64,000 bases of DNA from an uncultured Bacteroidales bacterium (GCA_946414805.1 CAMKPZ010000006.1:1-64000), one strand, 5' to 3'. Shown: positions 18,070-29,275, counted from the stretch's first letter. Notes: generated by a model from the sequence alone, not told the origin. Numbers and translations are program-made.

Positions 18070-18264
18070 TTTTTAGAAATGGGACGCGTTACATGGGATG
18101 ACGCGCACAAAAGTACCAACGGTTAAGACACTACTTTTGAAAATGACTAAAGCGAATTCATATAAGACGGACAATTTCTCTTGGTGCATGCCGAGCGCTT
18201 GCAATGGGGAAATACGCGTCCAATAAGGGCAAAAACCGCGAACGGGTTTCTGCCCTTTTCTTTT
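18070..18264 (+). ncRNA. Candidate small RNA or leader, copy B
   Basis: About 195 transcribed bases ending in a strong hairpin (AAGGGC with GCCCTT, 18225-18257) and a T-rich run to 18264. 18111-18138 matches copy A (9779-9806, opposite strand) in 27 of 28 bases. It ends 88 bp before the signal-peptide ORF at 18352. It could be an independent RNA or a leader with an attenuator; the terminator in both copies favours an independent RNA. Confidence 0.6.
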
Positions 18265-18351
18265 GCTTTATTCTAACCTAAAATCACGACTACCATTCAC
18301 TTGGTGTTTCGTAGTTGGTGGGAATGATGTAAATAAAAAACCAAACGCTAT

Positions 18352-19239
18352 ATGAAAAATTTATTTGCTGTTATGGCCAAGAGACAAATAACCACGAGTC
18401 TTAACTCTTATTTGCCTCTTACTTGCCTCCGTAATCTCCGTTACGCGGCGGTGACCCTGTTGCTGGTCATCGGAGTGGGAAATGTTTGGGGAACAGATAT
18501 ATTCAAAGAAACGTTCGCGTCATCAACAGGTACTAACACTGACTTTGGAACAAGCACAACTTCCGATGGCAATGGTACACTGACAGCTGATAACGATAAT
18601 TGGAGTTTTACAAATGAATATGGTGCAAATAATGCTGCCAGGTTTGGTACAAGTAAAAAAAGTGGTGATGCTACAACTCCATCTATTTCGGTTGTAAATG
18701 GAAACAGTTACAAACTTGCTTTTAAAGCAGCACCATGGGCTTACAATGACGCCACTATAACCGTTACAGTAAGCGGAGGTACTATAAGTGGAGTAAGTTC
18801 GGCAACATCCTCTACTATGACGACAGGGCAGTGGAATGATTATGAATATACAATCGTTGCGACAAGTACTTCAATGACCATTAAATTTTCGGCTTCTCAA
18901 AATCGCTTTTTCTTAGATGAAGTCGTATTATCCACGTTGGTTCCGGCGGTAAAGCGCACCGTTACATGGATGGTGAATGGAGCGTTGTATACTACAGGAG
19001 GTCCGACAACAGAAGTTAATGACGGAAGCTCCGTTACGACATTGCCGACAGCGCCTACACCTCCTTGTGGAGACAAGTTCATGGGGTGGACTACTACAGA
19101 TATTGGTTCGTCGGGATTAGACAGGACATCTGATGCAGCAGCGATTACAGCATTGGGCTTATTCTCTGACGCAGAACATGCTCCTAACGTAAGTGGAGGA
19201 AATGTTACCTATTATGCCGTATTTGCGGATGAGGACTAA
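18352..19239 (+). CDS. Short secreted InlB-repeat protein, 295 aa
   Basis: A long signal peptide ending VGVGNVWG, then a carbohydrate-binding-like beta domain (ETFASSTGTNTDFG ... MTIKFSASQNRFFLDEVVLST, about residues 50-195) and one Listeria-Bacteroides-type unit (KRTVTWMVNGALYTTGG ... VTYYAVFADED). It stops right after that unit. The giants continue at this point, so it looks like a giant truncated after its first module; the frame is intact and it may still be exported. It lacks the C-terminal motif of the giants. The next giant gene starts 43 bp later. Confidence 0.8.
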   Translation: MKNLFAVMAKRQITTSLNSYLPLTCLRNLRYAAVTLLLVIGVGNVWGTDIFKETFASSTGTNTDFGTSTTSDGNGTLTADNDNWSFTNEYGANNAARFGTSKKSGDATTPSISVVNGNSYKLAFKAAPWAYNDATITVTVSGGTISGVSSATSSTMTTGQWNDYEYTIVATSTSMTIKFSASQNRFFLDEVVLSTLVPAVKRTVTWMVNGALYTTGGPTTEVNDGSSVTTLPTAPTPPCGDKFMGWTTTDIGSSGLDRTSDAAAITALGLFSDAEHAPNVSGGNVTYYAVFADED

Positions 19240-19282
19240 TAAATGAGAGAAAGGATGTATAATGATTAAAAGAAGGAAAATT

Positions 19283-22200
19283 ATGAAAACTTTTGCAAAT
19301 ATACAAAAAAGTGTCATCTCTCATTTGAAGAGCAGCGCAAGGTCAGCGCAAGGTGTGCTGTATAGTATAGGATTAGTAGTGACCCTTTTGCTGGTTGGAA
19401 CAGGAAATGTGTGGGGCGTCACCATATATTCTAATGCTGGCGCAACAGGAACAACAAATGGAGTAACTGCGTCTGGCAATGTTAATACTAAGAATGGAAA
19501 CCCATCGCCATCGTTTGGACTTACTAGTAGTAGTAACAAGACTATAACATTAACAGGGCTCAGTTTAAGTACTTATACGGGAATACAGCTAACCTTAGAT
19601 TACAAGCTGAGTAAAGATAATAATAAATATTCTTCGCTTACCGTAACGCAATATAATAGCAGTAACACATCTATTCAAACAAATAATATTACCGAATCCG
19701 ATCAGGACTATCATACAAGTAGCGCAATCTCGGTAAAATCCGCATGTGTGAAAATCACAATTGTATGTAATCCTGCCAATGGCTCGACATATAACACATT
19801 TGTTGATAATATTTCTATTACAGGAACTGCGGCTGCCACAAAAACGTTCACTTTAAAGGTACCAACGGGAGATGGAACGTATAGTACTCTTTCAGGGAAA
19901 GACAAGTCATGGCTGACACAAGAAAAGGCTCTATCTGCTGTTGATTGTGGAGGAGGAACGCTTGCCGGTTCTTATTCAGGATGGCGTGACGGTGAACTTG
20001 AATCTCCGGCAGCTTCGCCAGGAACGACCTATAATAATAGTACAGCCGATGCTACTTTACCTTCAACCGGAACCACTCTTTATGCTGTGTTTCAAAACAA
20101 TGCAGGGAAATTTCTAACCAATCCCGGTTGTGCGACATATACCTTGTACTATGATGCCAATGGTGGAACAGGCGCGCCTTCAGACCAAGCAGGTTACACA
20201 TATAATGCATCCGTAACGGTAAACAGCAGCGTTACGCCCACCCGTAGCGATTATACTTTCCTTGGCTGGGCAACCAGCAGTACGGCAACAAGCAAGAATG
20301 ACGCCTACGACCCCGGAGCTTCTTTCTCCATAACAGATGATGTAATATTATATGCGGTGTGGTGTCATGATTTGAGTGCTGCGAGTGCTTTTTCATTGAA
20401 TACTTCGTCTTTGAGCAGTACCGGCGTGACTATCTCTTGGAGCGCAGTAACAGGTGCAACCAAATACGACCTAAGATTATATGATGAGAATCTGGATTTA
20501 ATCAATACTTATAGCAATCTCGCATCTACATCCAAATCTTTAACAGGTTTGACTGCCGGTACAGAATATTACGCAGATGTGTTAGCAAAGAACGATTGCA
20601 ACGACACCTACAAAGCCTCCAATGATCTTGATTTTACCACCAAACATGTGTACACTATCACCTACTATAAGAATGACGGAAGCGGGACGAGTGAGACGGA
20701 GAGTAAGACGGAGGGCGTGAATTACACCATCAGCTCGAACAAGTTCTCCCGCACAGGATACAGCCTGAGCAAGTGGAATACCCAAGCCGGAGGCGGCGGA
20801 ACGGATTATACCAAGGGTGCGACCTATAGCGCTGATGCGCCGTTGGATTTGTATGCAGTATGGAGTCCTGAGAGTTACACCATTACGCTGAATGGTAATG
20901 GCGGTTCCGGCAATCCTGCAAGCGTCAGTGCGACCTATGGTGCTGCGGCACCTTCCGTGGGTACACTACCAACGAAAGCAGACCAGAACTTCGCAGGTTA
21001 CTGGACAGGCAGCGGCGGTACGGGTACGAAGGTGGTTGATGCCGACGGCGTTTGGGTAGCCGGCATCAGCGGCTATACCGACGGCAGTAAGAACTGGATC
21101 GGTACAGAAGGCAAGACTATCTACGCGAAATGGGTAGATAAGACCTACACCAACTATCGCACGACATGTTCCGATACATATGACATTGTGCTGCATGACA
21201 ATAATGGCGGCAGCCATAACGGTAGTGCGAAAGTGGCAGCGGAGGGAACGACGCTGACCAATATTGCGGCTCCGACGCGGGACGGATATTCCGTAGAGGG
21301 ATACTACGCAGAAGTTGAAACAAGTACCAAGATAGCCGATGCAACCGGTGAATTGCAATCTGACAAAACCGGTTATACCGACGCCGACGGTGCATGGATG
21401 AAAGGAGCCGGCGCAACGCTATACACCAAATGGACGGCAACCGATTATACGATTACTTATGACGGCTTGGAAGGAGCCAGCAACAGCAACCCGACGAGTT
21501 ATACGATAGAGACGGCTACTATCACTTTGGTTGCTCCGGGCAGCCGCGAGGGTTATACTTTCGCCGGTTGGACTTGCGGCGGTTCGCCCATCACGCAGAT
21601 AGCGGTTGGCTCGACAGGCGACAAGACGATTACCGCCACTTGGACGGCTAACACGTATACTGTACAGTTCAATGCCAACGGCGGTGGCGGTAGCATGAGT
21701 CCGCAGAACTTTACTTATGGCGTAGCACAGAACCTGACGAGCAACGGTTTCACGGCTCCGAGTGAGAAATCCTTCGGCGGCTGGGCAACGAGTGCCGCGA
21801 ACGCGAATGCCAATCCTGCGGTGGTAGCATACACGAACGGACAGGAGGTAAGCAACTTGACAAGCGAGAATAGTGCCGTGGTTGACCTGTATGCCGTCTG
21901 GGTGGACTGCGACTTATACACCGTGACGCTGAACGTGAACGGGAGCACATGGAAGACCGTGACGCAAGGCTCATGCGGCGCAGCAATTGATTTGAGCAGC
22001 TATCAAGGTGTGCCGAATTGTGATGATGATAAATATGAGTTTGTTGGCTGGAGTGAAACGAACAGTGCCGCACCGATGTTTGATGCACCGACCATTACAA
22101 AGACCTCTTCTTATACACCGGAAAGCGATGTTACATTGTACGCGGTGTATAGTTATTCGGCAAAAGTGGGTACCAAAGTGATGAATACTACCGGATTTGG

Positions 22201-25200
22201 TGGTATGTTTAAATCCTATATTTTGGTTGCTAATGGGTATAATGTCGCTATGTATAGTGAAAGTGATACTGTTCGCGTCGTTAAATCAGACAATAATCTC
22301 GTCATTACGAGTAGCAGAGACCCTGAAGAACTATATTTTGTAGATGGTGGATCCAATAAATGGCTTATTTATTCTCCTTATATTAGCACATTAAGTACTT
22401 ATGAATACAAGTATTATGAGGCTCCTACTGTATCTTCTGGTGGTTCGTTAGGTACTTATGATGATTGGGACTTTGATGATTGGAGTGTTGGCGAGACAGG
22501 CTCATATGATTATGATGCCGTAGAAGCATATATAAAAACTAATTATTCAACTACTGCATTATGGTCAGTAAGTATAAACGAAAGTACAGGAGTTGCAACC
22601 ATATCTGCTAATTCAAGAAATTGGCTACATAAAACTGATAAAACATTTAAAACATACAGTTCAGCCCAAAGTCCAGTAGCTCTATATGAATATAATGCCT
22701 CCGGCACAGCGTACACCACCCAACCTGACATGACGGTATATACCATCACGAAGGGCGCGGAGACGAATGGTACATTTACGATCGCAGAAGGTGTGGCATG
22801 TAGCGGACAAGCAGTAGCCGTGAGTGCTACTCCGGCATCGGGTTATGCGTTCAGCGGATGGGAAAGCAGCAACGGAGGTACGTTTGCTAATGCCAGTTCG
22901 GCAAGCACCACTTTCACACCGACAGCCAATACAACCGTAACGGCTACTTTCGTGGCTCGTGAGTTACATGACATCACATGGATGGTGAACGGCGCAGCCT
23001 ATACCACAGGCACACCGACAGGTCAATTATACGGCGGCGATTCGTATAGCACGATGACGCTTCCTACGGCTCCTGCCGATAACACGTTGAGCAATGCCTG
23101 CGGCGCAGTAGCGAACCAGTTTGTGGGCTGGAGTACTACGGATATGGGCTTTGCTACCGGTCAGAGCGCACCGGCTAAGTTGTTTACGACTGCAGCGGGT
23201 GCAGGTACGGCTTATGGCACGATGGGCGATGAGGATGTGGTCTTCTATGCCGTGTTTGCACAAGACGGCAGCAGCAACTATATGAGCCGTTGCGCAAACA
23301 CCTACAGTATCACGCTGGACAAGAAAGAGGGAACGGCGGACGGAACGGCAGTAGCAACGGAGATGGGTAGTGCATTGGATATAACGCTTGCTCCGACCTA
23401 TGCCGGTCACAGCGTGGAAGGCTATTATGCAGAGACCGGTCTGACGACGAAGATTGCCGGTGCTGATGGTACACTGCTTACCGGCAAGAGCGGTTATACG
23501 GACGGTTCGGGTAAGTGGACCAACACCACCTCGCCGCTGACGCTCTATACCAAATGGACGGTTAACAGCCATACGCTGACATGGAATACGGACGGCGATG
23601 CATTAACAGGTAGTTATACCAAGGGAACCGTTGCCTACGGAACCAGTATAGTAACTCCGGACACGCCGACCAAGACCGGTTATACCTTCAAAGCCTGGTC
23701 GCCTGCTGTGGCAGCCACTATGCCGGATAACGATGTAACCTACACGGCAACGTGGACAGCAGACCAGTATGCTATCACTTACAAAGACCAAGGCGATGTG
23801 GCTTATTCGGGAAGCAACGGCGATTTGCTGCCGGCAAAGCATACGTACGGGACGGCAACGGATCTGCCCAATGGTGTGAAAGCCGGCTACCGTTTTGACG
23901 GTTGGTACCTCACGGACGAGTGCACGGGCGATCCTATTACATCTATAGGCGCAACCGCGTACACGAGCGGCGTTACCCTGTATGCGAAATGGACGGCATC
24001 CTATACGTTTACTTTCAGCAAGAACGGCGTGGAGGATGGCACGTTGACGCGCGGACAGGTGGAAGGCGGCAATGTGGTGATGCCGAACACGACTGTGAAT
24101 TGCGGTCTGTGGACGACCTTTGAGGGATGGGTTACCGGCGATGTGGAAGAGACGACGACAGAGCCTGCAACCATCTACAAACCGGGTGACATCTATGTTG
24201 CCGGAAGCAGCAACCAAGTGTTCAAGGCTGTTTATTCGAAGCACGAAGGCGACGCGAGTGTTTATTACGAGAAAGTGACCAGCGGTCCGAAGAGTGGAAC
24301 GTATGTGATGGTATCTTCGGAGGTATCCGAAAAATACTACACTACAACCGGTTGGAATAGCAGTATATATTCAACAGCTGAGGTTACAGTTTCTGCTAAC
24401 GGCACTATAAGCGCGGCTAATGCAACTTCAGCAAGTGCAAATGTGTTTACGGTTCATGCAGGCTATGGAGCGAATGCCGGTAAGTTTGCTATTTATGATG
24501 GTGCCAAATACATGGCGAGCGGTAGCAGTATAACCCGTCAAGATGCGCATAGTTATACATGGGAACTTTTGGATGGCAGTACGACCGTAAATGGCAAAGA
24601 TCGCAAACCGGCTGCCGGTGCCATTCATTCAACATCTGCAACTGACTATTGTCTTCAGTATAATTCTGGTCAACCTCGTTTCGCTATGTATGGGAATACG
24701 CAAAAAGATGTTTTCCTCTATCGCAAACGCGTAGCGGGAACAACGTATTATACTACTGCGCCGGCAAGTTGTGAGGTGCCGACAAAGATTACGGTAAGTT
24801 ATAATGACAACAAAGCCAATGCAGGCGACCAGACAATCAGCGGCATGCCGAGCGGTACGACGATTGACTTTACCACTTATCCTGATTTCGCAAGTTATAC
24901 GATAGGTGCCGCACCCACCGATCCGACGGGTTATCACTTCGCCGGTTGGAATACTTCTGCAGATGGCAGCGGTGACGCATATACAGCAGGCGCAAGCGTA
25001 ACGACATTCGGCTATACGGAGACGATCACCTTGTATGCCCAGTGGGAGCGGGTTTATACCGTGACGCTGATGGATAACGGCGTAGAGCGTACCCGATTGA
25101 CGGAGGCAAGCGCCGGTGCCGGAGTGGTTCTGCCAGATGGAAACAACTGTGGCGTAGGAAGCGCGTTTACCTTCGAAGGATGGACAGAAAGCGCAGTGCA

Positions 25201-28200
25201 GTTGAATGCCGATCCTGTCCGTCCGGCTGCAGCGACCTTACATGCAGCAGGGGCATATGCGCCGACGGATGATATTACGCTGTACTCCGTTTATTCAAAG
25301 TCTGTGGACGGTTGTGATGATTTCGCAGCGGGTGTCAGCGGTGCGTATAAAATGTACTATGACGGTTCACAGTATGCAACCACTGACGGAACTTCCGGTA
25401 GTTATACAGGCGCCACAAGCGGAACGGCAGAAGTATTTTATATCGCTTATGCTCCTTCGCACACAGGATATACGATTAGCACTTCTGCAGGTTACTTAGG
25501 CTGGAACCATGATGGTAGTGAACTCACAAAAGGCAATACTACTCCGTATTATTGGAAGATAAGCGGTAGCAGTTCCAACTGGGTAATTACTCCGGAGCCG
25601 AGTGCATACACGAAACAGCTCAAATCTTCGGATGGCAATAAGTTCCAGTTATACGCTGCCGGGACACCCGGTAAACTGCTTCTCCAGAAATCCGCCATGA
25701 CATACTATTACAACACAGCTGTTTGTGAAGGAGCACAGGTGACCTTCCATGACGGAGGAGGCGAGATTAGCGGAACGCCGACGACACCGGATGGCGCAAG
25801 TTGGAATAGTAGTACGCATGTGCTGAGCGGTTTGGAGGATTGCGACAAGATTACAACCTTCCCAACTGCCAATTATGACGGCTGGACATTTATCGGCTGG
25901 AGTACCGAGGACTACACCAACAGCGGAAAACATACTGCCGGTACAGACCAATACGGCGTAGAGAACGCAAGTACCGATGAGCCGGATGGATCCATCCTCT
26001 TTAAGACGGGTGGCAATTCCTATACGGTTCGCGGAGGAAGCATTGATTTGTATCCGGTCTTCACTCGTTTCCCGGACAATGAGCCGTTTGATATGGAGAG
26101 CGGCGGAGATTATTATATCTACTATCTGAAACCCGGTACGGATGACGGTTATGGAAACCCGATACGCGTGTATGCCACCGGTCACGACGGGACACGTTAT
26201 CTGACAACCGCCACATGCGCTTCGGCAACGGAATTCACATTCACTAAGGATGGTGATGTATGGCATATTTATGACAAGAATACAAGGAAATACATAGCAG
26301 GCGTGAACGGCAATGATGCCTTGTCACATGTGCCTGATTTAAGCGGAGAACTCGACGACTGGACGATTACGATCAAGAGCGGCAACCAGTTCTTAGCATC
26401 CTGCCAAACCGGAGGACGGTATATCAGTTTCAGCACATCGGTTAATCATTTCATGGATTACAGTGTTACGGCTAACCCGACTATATGTATGCCGGTTTAT
26501 TTGGGCAGTTGCGAGGAACGTATCTACTCCTCGGAGCCTTATCCGAAGCCTACCATCGACCTGACAGGAGAACCGATGGTGACATCGAGCGTCGGTCAGA
26601 CGGTTCGCGCGACTACTCCTCTTACCTTGAGCGGTAGCCACTTGGCAGGTGCTACGAAGATTACGCTGACGGGTACCAACCTCAAGTTTGCCACCAGCGC
26701 AACGACTGCTCCGGTTGCATCGCTGGAAGTAGCAGTCACTTCAGGCAACGTAGCGGCAACTAACATCTATGTATATTATACCCCGACGGCTACAGAGGAT
26801 GGCATTGAGAATGTCATCATAACGGCTACGGATGATGGAGATTCTCCTGTAACGAAGAAAGCATCCGTACAAGTACGCCACCTGCCGACTGACTTCGTGA
26901 TAGCCGCTAAGATCGGCGATAAATGGTACGCCCTGCCGGCTGATATCAACAGCAGCAGCGCCAATACGGCAGGTGTGCTGATTGAGGTTGATAATGCCGG
27001 TGACCCGACAGCGGCTACCGCTGCGCCGAAGAACGCTAAATGGGGTCTAAGGAATGTCAAAACGACACGCCAGACGACGAATGGTTTGGGCGATTATCTC
27101 ACCTTCACCGAACGCGAGACGGCAACGGCTGACAACCAAAAGACCTTGTACAACGGATCGGGAACCGGCATTCAGACCAATGCACAATGGAGCAATTATG
27201 CAGCGACTAATCCGGAGAAATACGAGTGGATTCCAACTACTGCGGATTTCAAAGACTACACTCTGACCAGCGCGGCAGAAACACGCACGCTGAGTTTGAA
27301 TACCAGCGGTGTATTCGGTTCGCTAACCCAATCGAAAGCATACGACGGCAAGGTACGCCTGCTGCCAGCCTCCTTCTACGAGCCGGCAGAGATGCAAGTG
27401 GTGGAATGGAAAGCAAGCAGCGTGGTAGTGATGTATACCGGCAGCGGAACGACCGCAACCACCAAAGTAGGAACCGGCAGCGAGAGCAGCGCACAGACGC
27501 TAACGGCAAAGAAGATCGATCACGGCATATTTGAACTGACCACCGATGCGCTCACCGGCAATGCCAACAAGGTACTGACCGTAACGATTAAGAACGGTAG
27601 TTCGGCTGTCGTCGGTAAGACTATGCTGACTATTCCGGCAATCGTAAGCGGTTCCAACACTGCTCCGATGGGCATAGATGCTGCGGCTACTCCGGCAACG
27701 GATGTAGTTGTCCTGAACGGCGGTACGCTGAGTGCGGCAACTACCAAATATACCTTCAAGAACATCACCGTTTATCCGGGCGGTAAGTTGGTAATCGGCA
27801 GCGGCAAGCAGGTAGGTATGGCTTCTCTGACGCTGCGTGGCGGTTCCGCATGGGGCGCTGCCACATATGAGCACAAGTATCCGCAGTTTGTAGTGAACAA
27901 CGCGACGGACGGTGCATACAGCAACACCTCCGGCGTGATCAACTATGACTACGTGACGACCAAAGACCAGTACTACAGCTTCGTTCTGCCCTACACATCG
28001 AACACCACAAATGTGAAATATCCGGCAGAGATATACGGACGTGCTTTGGAGAGCGGAAGTCAGGGTAGTTTCGAGTTCCAGTACTACGACGGAGCTGCCC
28101 GCGCAGCAGGCGGCGCAGGATGGCAGGTACTGCCGGAACCGGCAGACTTGGTAGCCGGAAAGGGTTACACCTTCCTCGGTATGCCGCGTAAGGTAGACGC

Positions 28201-29275
28201 CTACGACGGTACGGATGACACGCATGCCAACACCCGCCAGCGGTACGGAATCCACCGTATCCCGATGAGTGTGGCGGCAGGTGCCGTACAGACCGGTGAG
28301 ACGACTGACAAGAACATCGCCATCAGCGTTGCACTGGCTTCGAAGAACAACAACTCCGGCTGGAACCTCGTCGGTAACCCGTATATGGCTGAGGTCAACG
28401 GATTGAGCAATACCGACATCCAAGTCGGCAAACTGGTTCATGTCGATGACGCAGGCGGTAACTGGACCGGTCGCTGGCAATGGGATCCGGGGTCGGTAAC
28501 AGCAAGCCAACGGTTCGTGGTTATCCCAAGCAATGACGGCCAGACCTACGAATCGGAGTTGGCATCCGACGCTACCCTACCTGCGTTTAAGAACTTCTTC
28601 GTGCAGATCAGCAATGATGAAGCGACCTCTTTGGTCATCCCTGCCGATACGCGAACAGAACAGGCTCTTGCTCCGGCACGCTACACGGACGAGACAGAGC
28701 AAGATATCCGTCTGGCGGTTGATCTGGTTAGCGAGACGCGCAAAGACAAAGTGGATCTGTTGATGAACGACATCTACTCTGCGGCATTTGACCAGGACGG
28801 CGATTTTACGAAGATGATGAACGGAACGAACTTCAACCTCTATGGCGTCTATCCGGATGACTACCTGAGTTTCATCGCAGTGGATAAGACCACGGCTGCC
28901 AGCAGTATTGCCGTAGGATTCCAAGTGCCGTCAGGCGGCGACTACTCCTTGCAGCTCTCCGACCGGGCGTATGTGATGGCGGATGCCGTAGAAGCATTGT
29001 ACGTGACGGATCATGAGGTATCGCCGGAAGTGACGACCAATCTGTTGGACGGAGCATATACCTTCCATGTGAATAACGCGGAGACCAACAATACCCGCTT
29101 CACTCTATCCGTCCGGTTAGCGCCCAAGACGCCAACGGACATAGAGATGGTGCCGGACGAGGGGTTGGAACAGACGAAGCCGGTCAAATTCATCTATCAG
29201 GACAAGATGTATATTCTGCGGAACGGAGTGATTTATGATGCAACGGGTAAGAAAGTGAAGGAGGTGAGATTATGA
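19283..29275 (+). CDS. Giant secreted surface protein (InlB-type repeats), about 3330 aa
   Basis: The start MKTFANIQKS (19283) is preferred; MIKRRK at 19262 is possible. The signal peptide ends TGNVWG. More than a dozen Listeria-Bacteroides repeats are interspersed with fibronectin-III-like (about 375-450) and lectin-like units (for example DASVYYEKVTSGPKSGTYVM, FMDYSVTANPTICMP). A distinct C-terminal ~600-residue part has NGGTLSAATTKYTFKNITVY, WNLVGNPYMAEV and FFVQISNDEATSL. The very end, YILRNGVIYDATGKKVKEVRL in part, is a diverged form of the end motif in the other two giants. Its base composition is more GC-rich in the second half. Overlaps the next gene by 4 nt. Confidence 0.88.
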   Translation: MKTFANIQKSVISHLKSSARSAQGVLYSIGLVVTLLLVGTGNVWGVTIYSNAGATGTTNGVTASGNVNTKNGNPSPSFGLTSSSNKTITLTGLSLSTYTGIQLTLDYKLSKDNNKYSSLTVTQYNSSNTSIQTNNITESDQDYHTSSAISVKSACVKITIVCNPANGSTYNTFVDNISITGTAAATKTFTLKVPTGDGTYSTLSGKDKSWLTQEKALSAVDCGGGTLAGSYSGWRDGELESPAASPGTTYNNSTADATLPSTGTTLYAVFQNNAGKFLTNPGCATYTLYYDANGGTGAPSDQAGYTYNASVTVNSSVTPTRSDYTFLGWATSSTATSKNDAYDPGASFSITDDVILYAVWCHDLSAASAFSLNTSSLSSTGVTISWSAVTGATKYDLRLYDENLDLINTYSNLASTSKSLTGLTAGTEYYADVLAKNDCNDTYKASNDLDFTTKHVYTITYYKNDGSGTSETESKTEGVNYTISSNKFSRTGYSLSKWNTQAGGGGTDYTKGATYSADAPLDLYAVWSPESYTITLNGNGGSGNPASVSATYGAAAPSVGTLPTKADQNFAGYWTGSGGTGTKVVDADGVWVAGISGYTDGSKNWIGTEGKTIYAKWVDKTYTNYRTTCSDTYDIVLHDNNGGSHNGSAKVAAEGTTLTNIAAPTRDGYSVEGYYAEVETSTKIADATGELQSDKTGYTDADGAWMKGAGATLYTKWTATDYTITYDGLEGASNSNPTSYTIETATITLVAPGSREGYTFAGWTCGGSPITQIAVGSTGDKTITATWTANTYTVQFNANGGGGSMSPQNFTYGVAQNLTSNGFTAPSEKSFGGWATSAANANANPAVVAYTNGQEVSNLTSENSAVVDLYAVWVDCDLYTVTLNVNGSTWKTVTQGSCGAAIDLSSYQGVPNCDDDKYEFVGWSETNSAAPMFDAPTITKTSSYTPESDVTLYAVYSYSAKVGTKVMNTTGFGGMFKSYILVANGYNVAMYSESDTVRVVKSDNNLVITSSRDPEELYFVDGGSNKWLIYSPYISTLSTYEYKYYEAPTVSSGGSLGTYDDWDFDDWSVGETGSYDYDAVEAYIKTNYSTTALWSVSINESTGVATISANSRNWLHKTDKTFKTYSSAQSPVALYEYNASGTAYTTQPDMTVYTITKGAETNGTFTIAEGVACSGQAVAVSATPASGYAFSGWESSNGGTFANASSASTTFTPTANTTVTATFVARELHDITWMVNGAAYTTGTPTGQLYGGDSYSTMTLPTAPADNTLSNACGAVANQFVGWSTTDMGFATGQSAPAKLFTTAAGAGTAYGTMGDEDVVFYAVFAQDGSSNYMSRCANTYSITLDKKEGTADGTAVATEMGSALDITLAPTYAGHSVEGYYAETGLTTKIAGADGTLLTGKSGYTDGSGKWTNTTSPLTLYTKWTVNSHTLTWNTDGDALTGSYTKGTVAYGTSIVTPDTPTKTGYTFKAWSPAVAATMPDNDVTYTATWTADQYAITYKDQGDVAYSGSNGDLLPAKHTYGTATDLPNGVKAGYRFDGWYLTDECTGDPITSIGATAYTSGVTLYAKWTASYTFTFSKNGVEDGTLTRGQVEGGNVVMPNTTVNCGLWTTFEGWVTGDVEETTTEPATIYKPGDIYVAGSSNQVFKAVYSKHEGDASVYYEKVTSGPKSGTYVMVSSEVSEKYYTTTGWNSSIYSTAEVTVSANGTISAANATSASANVFTVHAGYGANAGKFAIYDGAKYMASGSSITRQDAHSYTWELLDGSTTVNGKDRKPAAGAIHSTSATDYCLQYNSGQPRFAMYGNTQKDVFLYRKRVAGTTYYTTAPASCEVPTKITVSYNDNKANAGDQTISGMPSGTTIDFTTYPDFASYTIGAAPTDPTGYHFAGWNTSADGSGDAYTAGASVTTFGYTETITLYAQWERVYTVTLMDNGVERTRLTEASAGAGVVLPDGNNCGVGSAFTFEGWTESAVQLNADPVRPAAATLHAAGAYAPTDDITLYSVYSKSVDGCDDFAAGVSGAYKMYYDGSQYATTDGTSGSYTGATSGTAEVFYIAYAPSHTGYTISTSAGYLGWNHDGSELTKGNTTPYYWKISGSSSNWVITPEPSAYTKQLKSSDGNKFQLYAAGTPGKLLLQKSAMTYYYNTAVCEGAQVTFHDGGGEISGTPTTPDGASWNSSTHVLSGLEDCDKITTFPTANYDGWTFIGWSTEDYTNSGKHTAGTDQYGVENASTDEPDGSILFKTGGNSYTVRGGSIDLYPVFTRFPDNEPFDMESGGDYYIYYLKPGTDDGYGNPIRVYATGHDGTRYLTTATCASATEFTFTKDGDVWHIYDKNTRKYIAGVNGNDALSHVPDLSGELDDWTITIKSGNQFLASCQTGGRYISFSTSVNHFMDYSVTANPTICMPVYLGSCEERIYSSEPYPKPTIDLTGEPMVTSSVGQTVRATTPLTLSGSHLAGATKITLTGTNLKFATSATTAPVASLEVAVTSGNVAATNIYVYYTPTATEDGIENVIITATDDGDSPVTKKASVQVRHLPTDFVIAAKIGDKWYALPADINSSSANTAGVLIEVDNAGDPTAATAAPKNAKWGLRNVKTTRQTTNGLGDYLTFTERETATADNQKTLYNGSGTGIQTNAQWSNYAATNPEKYEWIPTTADFKDYTLTSAAETRTLSLNTSGVFGSLTQSKAYDGKVRLLPASFYEPAEMQVVEWKASSVVVMYTGSGTTATTKVGTGSESSAQTLTAKKIDHGIFELTTDALTGNANKVLTVTIKNGSSAVVGKTMLTIPAIVSGSNTAPMGIDAAATPATDVVVLNGGTLSAATTKYTFKNITVYPGGKLVIGSGKQVGMASLTLRGGSAWGAATYEHKYPQFVVNNATDGAYSNTSGVINYDYVTTKDQYYSFVLPYTSNTTNVKYPAEIYGRALESGSQGSFEFQYYDGAARAAGGAGWQVLPEPADLVAGKGYTFLGMPRKVDAYDGTDDTHANTRQRYGIHRIPMSVAAGAVQTGETTDKNIAISVALASKNNNSGWNLVGNPYMAEVNGLSNTDIQVGKLVHVDDAGGNWTGRWQWDPGSVTASQRFVVIPSNDGQTYESELASDATLPAFKNFFVQISNDEATSLVIPADTRTEQALAPARYTDETEQDIRLAVDLVSETRKDKVDLLMNDIYSAAFDQDGDFTKMMNGTNFNLYGVYPDDYLSFIAVDKTTAASSIAVGFQVPSGGDYSLQLSDRAYVMADAVEALYVTDHEVSPEVTTNLLDGAYTFHVNNAETNNTRFTLSVRLAPKTPTDIEMVPDEGLEQTKPVKFIYQDKMYILRNGVIYDATGKKVKEVRL

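Noticed and set aside
27500..28510. 336-codon ORF antisense to the third giant
   Set aside because: No signal, domain or promoter; the plus-strand frame carries clear repeats and a conserved end.
18352..29275. Frameshift joining the 295-residue ORF to the following giant
   Set aside because: The second gene has its own complete signal peptide ending GNVWG, so they are separate genes.
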